From positions 1-6,725 of the forward strand of contig CAIPUQ010000235.1 of assembly GCA_903868295.1 (NCBI GenBank): a stretch of DNA of 6,725 nucleotides, in the 5' to 3' direction. Source of the DNA: an uncultured Roseiflexaceae bacterium. GTDB taxonomy: Bacteria; Chloroflexota; Chloroflexia; Chloroflexales; Roseiflexaceae. The translations under genes and the position numbers were made by a program. A model generated the notes under the pieces. It worked only from the letters and a program-made list of their open reading frames with translations, ran no database searches and was not told where the DNA came from. Shown here piece by piece: positions 1 to 5,575 of this stretch; within the stretch, counting starts at the first letter, position 1, and the number at the start of each line of letters is the position of its first letter.

Positions 1-479
1 ACAGCGGCTCCTGCCATTGCCGTGACGCCGGTCACCGATGAGGATAGGACAATGCGCCCGCCGCGCCCTTGGGTGACCATCTGGCGTGCCGCTGCTTGCA
101 CCCCAAAAAACGTTCCTTTGAGATTGAGGTCAAACACTGTGTCGTAGTCAGATTCGGTCATGCTGAGGAACGGACCAAACACCGTTACCCCGGCGTTTGC
201 AACAAACACATCGACGGCACCATAGGTCGCTACGGCTCGCTGGATGAGTGCTTCGTGGGCTGCAGTGTCTCGTAAATCGCAGTCGCTGACCGTCAGTCGA
301 CCTGTGAGCCCGGCACACTCCTGCAGCAGCGCCTCGACGCGTTCGGGTTCGCCATGGAACGCAGCATACACATTCGCTCCAGCGGCAACAAACAGGTGTG
401 CAATTGCAGCACCTATTTCGCGGTTTGCACCGGTTACCACCGCTACTTTGCCCACATATTCGTGCATCGTATTCAGCAT
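1..479 (-). CDS. SDR family NAD(P)-dependent oxidoreductase, C-terminus cut by window edge
   Basis: Short-chain dehydrogenase/reductase with a Rossmann fold, probably a cytosolic enzyme that interconverts an alcohol and a ketone using NAD(P)H. 159 residues are visible, about the first 60 percent of a usual 250-residue SDR; the rest lies left of base 1. Visible landmarks: a beta strand and cofactor loop at residues 11-23 (KVAVVTGANREIG), an Asp in CDL at 68, NAG at 95-97, the structural Asn119 in DLNLKGTF, and the catalytic-Ser strand RIVLSSSVTG at 142-151 with Ser148. The catalytic YxxxK should begin about two codons beyond the edge. Odd point: the second glycine of TGxxxGxG is Glu21. The start at 479 is chosen because GAGGG (484-488) sits 4 nt upstream; Met5 at 467 is an in-frame alternative with poorer spacing. 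It is the fourth gene of the minus-strand run, 57 nt after the TIM barrel gene, with a hairpin in that gap. The family is certain; the substrate is unknown. Confidence 0.9.
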   Translation of the reverse strand, partial: MLNTMHEYVGKVAVVTGANREIGAAIAHLFVAAGANVYAAFHGEPERVEALLQECAGLTGRLTVSDCDLRDTAAHEALIQRAVATYGAVDVFVANAGVTVFGPFLSMTESDYDTVFDLNLKGTFFGVQAAARQMVTQGRGGRIVLSSSVTGVTAMAGAA

Positions 480-495
480 TGCACCCTCAACACAA

Positions 496-522
496 ACGGA
501 GTGGCACACCGTGCCACTCCGT
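496..522 (-). terminator. Perfect 12-bp hairpin between two operon genes; possible leaky terminator or mRNA processing/stability element
   Basis: Bases 496-507 and 511-522 are exact inverted repeats (ACGGAGTGGCAC and its complement) around a 3-nt loop. Read on the minus strand, the stem is followed by TTTGTGTT-like sequence, a broken U-tract, so termination would be weak. It lies after the stop of the TIM barrel gene (537) and before the Shine-Dalgarno (484-488) and start (479) of the SDR gene. Only 16 nt separate it from that start, which leaves no room for a new promoter after it. Full termination would therefore silence the SDR gene. The stem is seen directly; its role is inferred. Confidence 0.55.
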
Positions 523-536
523 AGCTGCAGACCTGG

Positions 537-1535
537 TTAATCGCGAGAAAACGCTGCGTCGAATTGGACATTCGAAGGGGTGAAATCATTGCGGCGCACA
601 AATGCACACGCGTCAGTCGCACCGTATTCACGGTCCATGCTCATGTCTTCCCACTCAACGGACAACGGACCGGTGTAGTTGATGCGGTTCAATGCACGGA
701 AGATGGGGCCCCATGCCATGTCGCCACGACCCGGTGAGATGAAGTCCCATCCGCGGCGTGGATCGCCGAAGTTGATATGCGACGCAAGAATGCTGGTGTG
801 ACCATTCAGATTGCGGAAGCTCTCTTTGACGTGGACGTGGTAGATGCGGTCAGCAAAGCGCTCGACGAACGCGACCGAGTCGATGAACTGGTGATAGAGG
901 TGACTGGGGTCGAAGTTGATGCCAAAACCGGGGCGATTGCCAATGGCGTTGAGCGCCAACTCGGTGGTGTAGATGTCGTATGCGATCTCGGTCGGGTGGA
1001 CTTCGAGGGCAAATTTGACACCGACTTCGTCGAAGACGTCGATGATGGGATTCCAGCGTTTTGCGAAATCGGCATAGCCGGCGTCGATCATCGCTGGGGT
1101 GTTGGGTGGGAAGGAGTAGATGAGGTGCCAAATAGATGACCCGGTAAAGCCGTTGACTACTTTGACACCGAACTTGGCAGCAGCACGGGCAGTATCCATC
1201 ATTTCTTTGGCTGCCCGTTGACGGACGCCTTCGGCATTGCCATCACCCCAGATGTGTGGTGGCAGAATGGACTTGTGGCGTTCGTCGATGTTATCGCAGA
1301 CCGCTTGCCCGACCAGGTGATTGCTGATGGCGTAACATTTGAGCCCGTGTTTCTCGAGCAATGCCTTCTTGGCAGGGATGTAATTGGGGTCTGAGAGCGC
1401 TTTGCCCACTTCGAAGTGGTCGCCCCAGCAGGCGAGTTCGAGCCCATCGTAGCCGAATGCTTTGGCTTTGACGACCAGCTCTGCCAGGGGCATATCAGCC
1501 CATTGACCGGTAAAGAGGGTGACGGGACGTGCCAT
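537..1535 (-). CDS. Sugar phosphate isomerase/epimerase family protein (AP endonuclease 2-like TIM barrel)
   Basis: A 332-residue TIM barrel protein of the xylose isomerase-like superfamily. These proteins bind a divalent metal and isomerise, epimerise, dehydrate or cleave sugars and keto-sugars; cytosolic, with no signal peptide. Visible landmarks: an N-terminal barrel strand with YDGLELACWGDHFEV (29-43), ALEVHPTE (176-183, putative ligand Glu178), GINFDPSH (205-212, Asp209), HVHVKE (233-238, His235) and LSVEWED (291-297, Glu294). Together these give the usual Glu-Asp-His-Glu metal set at the barrel mouth. The frame is open up to an ATG at 1580, but that start lies inside the upstream gene. 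The start at 1535 has AAGGAGGA (1543-1550) 7 nt upstream and begins MARPVTLFTGQW, as expected for this subfamily. It follows the Gfo/Idh gene by 23 nt. Pairing with a Gfo/Idh dehydrogenase is common in inositol and keto-glycoside pathways, so a keto-sugar substrate is plausible but not shown. Confidence 0.92.
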   Translation of the reverse strand: MARPVTLFTGQWADMPLAELVVKAKAFGYDGLELACWGDHFEVGKALSDPNYIPAKKALLEKHGLKCYAISNHLVGQAVCDNIDERHKSILPPHIWGDGNAEGVRQRAAKEMMDTARAAAKFGVKVVNGFTGSSIWHLIYSFPPNTPAMIDAGYADFAKRWNPIIDVFDEVGVKFALEVHPTEIAYDIYTTELALNAIGNRPGFGINFDPSHLYHQFIDSVAFVERFADRIYHVHVKESFRNLNGHTSILASHINFGDPRRGWDFISPGRGDMAWGPIFRALNRINYTGPLSVEWEDMSMDREYGATDACAFVRRNDFTPSNVQFDAAFSRD

Positions 1536-1542
1536 GTGAGTA

Positions 1543-1550
1543 TCCTCCTT
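1543..1550 (-). promoter_or_regulatory. Strong Shine-Dalgarno that fixes the TIM barrel gene start
   Basis: On the minus strand this reads AAGGAGGA, a near-perfect anti-16S match placed 7 nt before the ATG at 1535. It decides against the longer in-frame start at 1580, which would overlap the end of the upstream oxidoreductase gene and add 15 residues with no family match. Confidence 0.85.
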
Positions 1551-1558
1551 CGGATTGC

Positions 1559-2719
1559 TTAATATTCGGGGGTGACCCATTGCTTGCTGCTTGCAGATGT
1601 CTCGATTGCATCAAGGACTGCTTGACAGCGGACACCGTCGTCGAAGGTCGGTTCGGGCGAGACACCCTTGTCGATACCGTTCATCAAATCATAGACACCG
1701 TGGGTGAACGTGTGTTCCCACCCAATAATGTGACCAGCTGGCCACCAGGAGCTCATGTATGGGTGGACACCCTCTGTCACGAGGATCGTACGGAAACCCT
1801 GTACATCGGCTGCGTCGTCGTTGAAGAGTACCTGCAACTCGTTCATGCGTTCGAGGTTGAAGACAATGCTGCCTTTTGACCCGTTGATTTCGAACGAATT
1901 GTAGTTCCGGCGCCCATTGGCGAAGCGGGTTGCTTCGAAGGTGCCGACTGCACCGTTGGTGAAGCGGGTCATAAATAACGCGGCATCGTCAACAGTAACA
2001 TCGCCCATTTCGGCCGATCCCGCAGCACCCAACCCACCAGTGGTGCCTGCCATCAGGGGACGCTTTTTGATGAAGGTCTCGGTCATGCCGGTCACTTCAG
2101 CGATTTCGCCGACCAGCATACGTGCCAAGTCAATACTGTGCGCGCCTAAGTCACCCAGTGTGCCTGCACCAGCAATATCCTTCTGCAAACGCCAGACAAG
2201 AGGGAAGTTCGGATCCATGATCCAGTCTTGGAGGTACACGGCGCGCCAGTGGTAAATTTTGCCGATGCGACCTTCCTGGATTATGCGCTTGGCGAGTTGC
2301 ACTGCTGGCACACGACGATAATTGAAGTTGACCATGCCGACCACGCCGTTCTTCTTGACGGCTTCGGCCATGGCGCGGGCTTCTTTGAGGGTGTTGGCGA
2401 GTGGTTTTTCACAAAAAACATGCTTCCCTTCACCCGCTGCAGCAATCGCGATCGGCGCGTGCGAGTCACCGGGGGTCGAGACATCAATGAGCCCAATGTC
2501 TTTGCGGGTAACCAGCTTTTTCCAGTCGGTCTCGTAGCCGTTCCAGCCCATGTCGATAGCTGCTTGCTTGACATTCGCCTCGTCACGTCCACACAGAGCG
2601 GTAAGCTCGGGAACAATCGGCATATCTGGGAAGAAATGCCCTACTTGGCGATACGCGTTCGAATGGGACTTACCCATGAACTTGTAGCCGACGAGTCCGA
2701 CACCCATTTTCTTGGCCAT
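1559..2719 (-). CDS. Gfo/Idh/MocA family NAD(P)-dependent oxidoreductase
   Basis: A 386-residue dehydrogenase of the glucose-fructose oxidoreductase/inositol dehydrogenase family, which oxidises a sugar or cyclitol hydroxyl to a ketone with NAD(P)+; cytosolic. The N-terminal Rossmann domain shows GVGLVG at 6-11, followed by FMGKSHSNAY (14-23). The signature CEKPLANT lies at 103-110 with the catalytic Lys105. The C-terminal sheet domain starts near 130 and carries GDLGAHSID (189-197); Asp190 and His194 have the same four-residue spacing as the catalytic Asp/His pair of Bacillus IolG. The length is normal for the subfamily. The start at 2719 has AAAGGAG 9 nt upstream; Met5 is a weaker alternative. 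The gene is second in the minus-strand run, 27 nt after the VOC gene and 23 nt before the TIM barrel gene, so all are probably co-transcribed. The true substrate (myo-inositol, glycoside, other sugar) cannot be read from the sequence. Confidence 0.94.
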   Translation of the reverse strand: MAKKMGVGLVGYKFMGKSHSNAYRQVGHFFPDMPIVPELTALCGRDEANVKQAAIDMGWNGYETDWKKLVTRKDIGLIDVSTPGDSHAPIAIAAAGEGKHVFCEKPLANTLKEARAMAEAVKKNGVVGMVNFNYRRVPAVQLAKRIIQEGRIGKIYHWRAVYLQDWIMDPNFPLVWRLQKDIAGAGTLGDLGAHSIDLARMLVGEIAEVTGMTETFIKKRPLMAGTTGGLGAAGSAEMGDVTVDDAALFMTRFTNGAVGTFEATRFANGRRNYNSFEINGSKGSIVFNLERMNELQVLFNDDAADVQGFRTILVTEGVHPYMSSWWPAGHIIGWEHTFTHGVYDLMNGIDKGVSPEPTFDDGVRCQAVLDAIETSASSKQWVTPEY

Positions 2720-2746
2720 TGTTGGATTCTCCTTTTGTGCTGTGCG

Positions 2747-3118
2747 TTACTGCGGGTCGAGGGAGGTAATCTCGATGCTATTCCCAAACGGGTCACGGGT
2801 AAAAAACCGTGGTCGGCCGGGAATGGGGGTGGTGTCTTCGGTGGGGAATCCTGCTGCATGAAGTGCTGCACGAATTACCGCTTGGTCCGCCACACGGAGA
2901 CAAAAATGCCTGCCGGATGTGTCTGTGCGGGGCTCTTCGGCAAACACATGAAGCTCGCTGGTGCCAATGGCAAACCAAACGAGATCGGCTTCGGTGAGTG
3001 TCGATGGTATCGGTAATTCGGGGAGACCTAGGAGCTCAGAGTAGAAGGAACGTGCGATGGCCGCACTTTCGGATCCATACGGGCGAGGCACACTGACGTG
3101 ATGCAGATGCGGTACCAT
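2747..3118 (-). CDS. VOC family protein (glyoxalase/bleomycin resistance/dioxygenase fold)
   Basis: A 123-residue single-module vicinal oxygen chelate protein made of two beta-alpha-beta-beta-beta halves. Members bind a divalent metal and act as lyases, isomerases, epimerases, dioxygenases or resistance proteins. Visible features: HLHHVSVPRP at 4-13 (first-strand metal His7), FYSELLGLPEL (25-35, the typical helix after strand one), ELHVFAEE (55-62), GRHFCLRVAD (69-78, second-half His71), and FFTRDPFGNSIEI (105-117) with the canonical DPxGNxIE ending in metal ligand Glu116. The start at 3118 has AAAGGAG 7 nt upstream. It is the first gene of the four-gene minus-strand run, directly behind a good promoter and an operator-like palindrome cluster. 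With one VOC unit it most likely works as a homodimer. The fold call is firm. Its reaction is unknown; a keto-sugar isomerase or detoxification role alongside the downstream sugar enzymes is only a guess. Confidence 0.9.
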   Translation of the reverse strand: MVPHLHHVSVPRPYGSESAAIARSFYSELLGLPELPIPSTLTEADLVWFAIGTSELHVFAEEPRTDTSGRHFCLRVADQAVIRAALHAAGFPTEDTTPIPGRPRFFTRDPFGNSIEITSLDPQ

Positions 3119-3133
3119 GAGGATGCTCCTTTG

Positions 3134-3158
3134 TATAACGCCACGATACGTTATAACG
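3134..3158. promoter_or_regulatory. Operator-like cluster of TATAACG/CGTTATA half-sites
   Basis: TATAACG (3134-3140) and CGTTATA (3149-3155) form an inverted repeat with an 8-nt spacer. The second arm overlaps a perfect 10-bp palindrome, CGTTATAACG (3149-3158), which gives a third half-site at 3152-3158. The cluster lies just downstream of the predicted minus-strand transcription start and about 16 nt before the VOC gene start, where a bound repressor would block transcription of the four-gene run. The repeats are seen directly; the regulator and its family are unknown and none is encoded in the window. Confidence 0.5.
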
Positions 3159-3169
3159 ACGCTGAGCGG

Positions 3170-3199
3170 TTGGCGTTAGTGTAGCGGAGGGTGTAGGAT
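3170..3199 (+). promoter_or_regulatory. Weak candidate promoter for the EI24/CysZ-like gene
   Basis: TTGGCG (3170-3175) and TAGGAT (3194-3199) lie 18 nt apart on the plus strand, about 40 nt before the start at 3240. Both boxes are imperfect. The site overlaps the divergent minus-strand promoter, so the two directions might compete. This is offered only because the gene has no upstream partner and needs a promoter in this 121-nt gap. Confidence 0.3.
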
Positions 3200-3206
3200 T
3201 GGTCAA
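3178..3206 (-). promoter_or_regulatory. Sigma70-like promoter for the VOC/oxidoreductase operon
   Basis: On the minus strand, TTGACC (3206-3201) and TACACT (3183-3178) are separated by exactly 17 nt. The -35 box matches 5 of 6 consensus bases and the -10 box 4 of 6. Transcription would begin near 3171, leaving a leader of about 50 nt before the start at 3118. A GTGTAG repeat, spaced 12 nt apart on the plus strand (3179-3184 and 3191-3196), lies across the -10 box and spacer. Confidence 0.6.
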
Positions 3207-3239
3207 ATCTACGCACCGCATAGCCAAAAAGGGAATGAA

Positions 3240-3986
3240 ATGCTCGGACGAATATGGACCGGAACGGCATACCTGCGGCGCGCTTGGGTACTGTGCGGTG
3301 AACTCAAGATACGCTGGTTACTCGCAGTTCCAATGGTGATGAACGTAGCTCTGGTCTTCTTGTTGTTCCGCTATGGATTGATGGGAGCCATATCCCGTGC
3401 ACTGATTGACATCATCTCAGAACAAGTGAGTACGACGGCGACGGTCCTGCTGACGATTGTTACTCGGTTTGTCGATATTCTGATTGTGGTATTGGTGACC
3501 TACACTGCAGTGCGCTTCAGTGCAATTATTGCGAGCCCAGTCTATGGTGTGATTGCCGAGCGTGTCTCCGATGCACTGCTGCCTGGTCAAACCTTCCCTA
3601 CTCGGAGCTGGGCGGCAGATATCCTGGCAGCAATTGGCTACGAAAGCAAAAAGTTCATTCTAACGCTTTGCGGAGCAAGTATCGCTGTGCTCGTGTCGTT
3701 CATCCCCATCTTCGGCCCAGCGTTGAATGTGGGCTGGAGTATTGCCATTGCCTTGACATTCGTCTGTCTTGACTTCACCGATGCGTCGTTTAGTCGGCGC
3801 GGTCAAAGCATTCGTGCACGGGCCCGCGAACTTGGCCGAGTGCTCCCCGAGGCACTCGGTTTTGCTGCTGTTGCGCTACCGTTGGTGAGTATCCCTGTCC
3901 TGAATCTGTTTACATTGCCCTGGTGCTGCGCTGCGGGGATGTATCTTGCGACCGAGGCACACCGTCGCGCTGAGGTCAGTTCATAA
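3240..3986 (+). CDS. EI24 domain-containing (CysZ-like) integral membrane protein
   Basis: A 248-residue polytopic inner-membrane protein. Hydrophobic segments lie at about 26-46, 68-90, 139-158, 160-178 and 203-235, with a basic N-terminus. Two stretches fit the EI24/CysZ family: ASPVYGVIAERVSDAL (98-113), and a C-terminal region with LDFTDASFSRRGQSIRAR (177-194) leading to ALGFAA (205-210) and IPVLNLFTLPW (218-228), close to the family's GFG...iPxlNlxxxP pattern. Length agrees with E. coli CysZ (253 residues), a sulfate permease, but many bacterial EI24 proteins have no proven substrate and no sulfur-assimilation gene is nearby. The start at 3240 follows AAAAAGGGA; a nearby ATG at 3235 is out of frame. 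The gene is transcribed away from the left operon and converges on the dehydratase gene with a 26-nt gap. The family call rests on motif memory, not a search. Confidence 0.75.
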   Translation: MLGRIWTGTAYLRRAWVLCGELKIRWLLAVPMVMNVALVFLLFRYGLMGAISRALIDIISEQVSTTATVLLTIVTRFVDILIVVLVTYTAVRFSAIIASPVYGVIAERVSDALLPGQTFPTRSWAADILAAIGYESKKFILTLCGASIAVLVSFIPIFGPALNVGWSIAIALTFVCLDFTDASFSRRGQSIRARARELGRVLPEALGFAAVALPLVSIPVLNLFTLPWCCAAGMYLATEAHRRAEVSS

Positions 3987-4012
3987 CGGTGTTGTGCCGC
4001 AATTGATTGAAA

Positions 4013-5560
4013 TTACATTGTTGCGCCGAGCATCCATGGATTGAATTCTTCTTCGCCGATATCCTGTGCTTCGCTCAGGCTCGCTTGTCCAGAGGCGACG
4101 GCAATCAAGAGGTCGAAAATCCGTTGGCCAACCTGCGCAATCGATTCGTGTCCGGTGACGATGGTCCCTGCATTGATGTCCATATCGCTCTTCATGCGTT
4201 CGTAGGTTGTTGAGTTGGTAGCGATTTTGATGCTCGGTACCGGTTTGAACCCAAAAACACTGCCACGGCCAGTGGTAAATGCCAGCAGGTTGCAGCCCCC
4301 GGCGACTTGACCTGTTGCAGATACCGGATCGTACCCGGGCGTGTCCATATACACAAAGCCTTTTTGGGTTATGTGGTCGGCGTATTCATACACTGCGGTC
4401 AGGGGCATACTGCCGCCTTTCGCGACTGCGCCGAGAGATTTCTCGTAGATGGTGGTTAATCCGCCTGCTTTGTTGCCATGACTTGGGTTATTGTCGATTT
4501 CAAAGCCCTCACGAAGAGTGTATTCTTCCCACCAGTGGATGCGGCTTATGAGTTTTTCTGCGACTGCCGGTGATACTGCTCGGCGTGTCAGGAGGTGCTC
4601 GGCACCATAGATTTCGGGCGTCTCGCTGAGGACAGCGGTACCCCCGTGACGAACGAGCAGGTCCACGGCGTACCCAAGCGCAGGATTCGCACTAATCCCA
4701 CTGAATCCGTCGCTGCCACCGCATTGGAGTGCCAGCGAGAGTGCACTTATCGGTGCCTCGGCGCGGGTGAATTGATTGGCGTGCGCCAAAACCGGGACGA
4801 GTGCTTTCACCCCTGATTCAATTGTGTTGGCCACACCCCCTTCGTCTTGAATGGCGATGTAGGTGGGCAATGACATTGCACCAAAGCGACTGCGATGGGC
4901 CAAAAACAACGATTCGAACTGGTTTGTTTCGCAACCTAACCCGACAAAAATATATCCGGCCACGTTCGGATTATGCGCAAATCCTGCCAACGTGCGTTGG
5001 AGCATGCCGAGTTCGGGACTGCCGTCGCGCGTGGCGCACCCATGCTTGTGGCTCAAAGCGATAATGTCGGTCACGTTGGGGTAAGCAGGCAAGAGTTCAC
5101 GTTTTGCACGATCAACGATTTTTTTGAGGGTGTGCGACGAACAATTAACGGTCCCGATGACCGCGACCGTATTGCGCGTACCCACGCTGCCGTCGGGTCG
5201 GTGGTATCCCATAAACGTCCGTGCTTCGTTCGCAGGGATTGGATCAACCGCACCTACAGCACTGCCGACTGCATAATCGAGTTGCATCGAACCGACGTGG
5301 AGGTTATGGGTGTGGACATGGTCCCCCGCAGCGATAGCCATGGTTGCAAACCCTATGATTTGCCCATAGCGACGCACTGGGTCACCAACAGCGATTGCTT
5401 CGACGGCGATTTTGTGACCCGCACCGACGAGTTGATTCAATGTGACGCGCCGTCCCGCTGCATCTATGGTACGGTTGGCATGTAATGGGATCATGGCAAT
5501 GACGATGTTGTCGGTCGGGTGCAGGTGGATGGTTGCAGTCTCTTGTAGGCTGATGTGCAT
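4013..5560 (-). CDS. uxaA: UxaA/GarD family sugar-acid dehydratase (altronate dehydratase type)
   Basis: A full-length 515-residue sugar-acid dehydratase, cytosolic and likely metal-dependent. It removes water from an aldonic or aldaric acid (altronate for UxaA, galactarate for GarD) to give a 2-keto-3-deoxy acid. An N-terminal SAF domain spans about 10-88 and ends in AAGDHVHTHNL (77-87). The main UxaA domain begins at GYHRPDGSVGTRN (118-130) and contains HKHGC (171-175), VGLGCETNQ (206-214), LQCGGSDGFSGISANPALG (278-296), GNKAGGLTTIYEKSLG (362-377) and the C-terminal MDTPGYDP, GGCNLLAFTTGRGS and PSIKIATNS blocks (405-450). Conserved Cys140, 175, 210, 280 and 423 are metal or structural candidates. 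The start at 5560 has GAGGA 4 nt upstream. It lies 15 nt after the histidine kinase stop, so the two are almost certainly co-transcribed. Altronate versus galactarate or a related acid cannot be settled here; SAF and catalytic parts are fused, unlike the split SuyA/SuyB arrangement. Confidence 0.9.
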   Translation of the reverse strand: MHISLQETATIHLHPTDNIVIAMIPLHANRTIDAAGRRVTLNQLVGAGHKIAVEAIAVGDPVRRYGQIIGFATMAIAAGDHVHTHNLHVGSMQLDYAVGSAVGAVDPIPANEARTFMGYHRPDGSVGTRNTVAVIGTVNCSSHTLKKIVDRAKRELLPAYPNVTDIIALSHKHGCATRDGSPELGMLQRTLAGFAHNPNVAGYIFVGLGCETNQFESLFLAHRSRFGAMSLPTYIAIQDEGGVANTIESGVKALVPVLAHANQFTRAEAPISALSLALQCGGSDGFSGISANPALGYAVDLLVRHGGTAVLSETPEIYGAEHLLTRRAVSPAVAEKLISRIHWWEEYTLREGFEIDNNPSHGNKAGGLTTIYEKSLGAVAKGGSMPLTAVYEYADHITQKGFVYMDTPGYDPVSATGQVAGGCNLLAFTTGRGSVFGFKPVPSIKIATNSTTYERMKSDMDINAGTIVTGHESIAQVGQRIFDLLIAVASGQASLSEAQDIGEEEFNPWMLGATM

Positions 5561-5575
5561 GTGTTCCTCGTTGAA

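Noticed and set aside
777..1139. A 120-codon plus-strand frame rich in Asp, Val and Glu
   Set aside because: It is antisense to the conserved metal-binding strands of the TIM barrel gene; the acidic, repetitive composition is the usual mirror of such a region.
1536..1580. A 15-residue N-terminal extension of the TIM barrel protein
   Set aside because: It would start inside the preceding gene and ignore the strong Shine-Dalgarno at 1543-1550; the extension has no family match.
2228..3016. A 262-codon open frame on the plus strand spanning two minus-strand genes
   Set aside because: It lies opposite the Gfo/Idh and VOC genes, whose motifs and ribosome sites are clear, and runs through the gap between them. 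Its translation is rich in Cys, His and Trp, has no recognisable domain, and its start has no good ribosome site. It is a codon-bias shadow.
4973..5485. A 170-codon plus-strand open frame inside the dehydratase gene
   Set aside because: It is antisense to the SAF and early catalytic parts of a full-length UxaA-family gene, and no family resemblance is seen in its translation.
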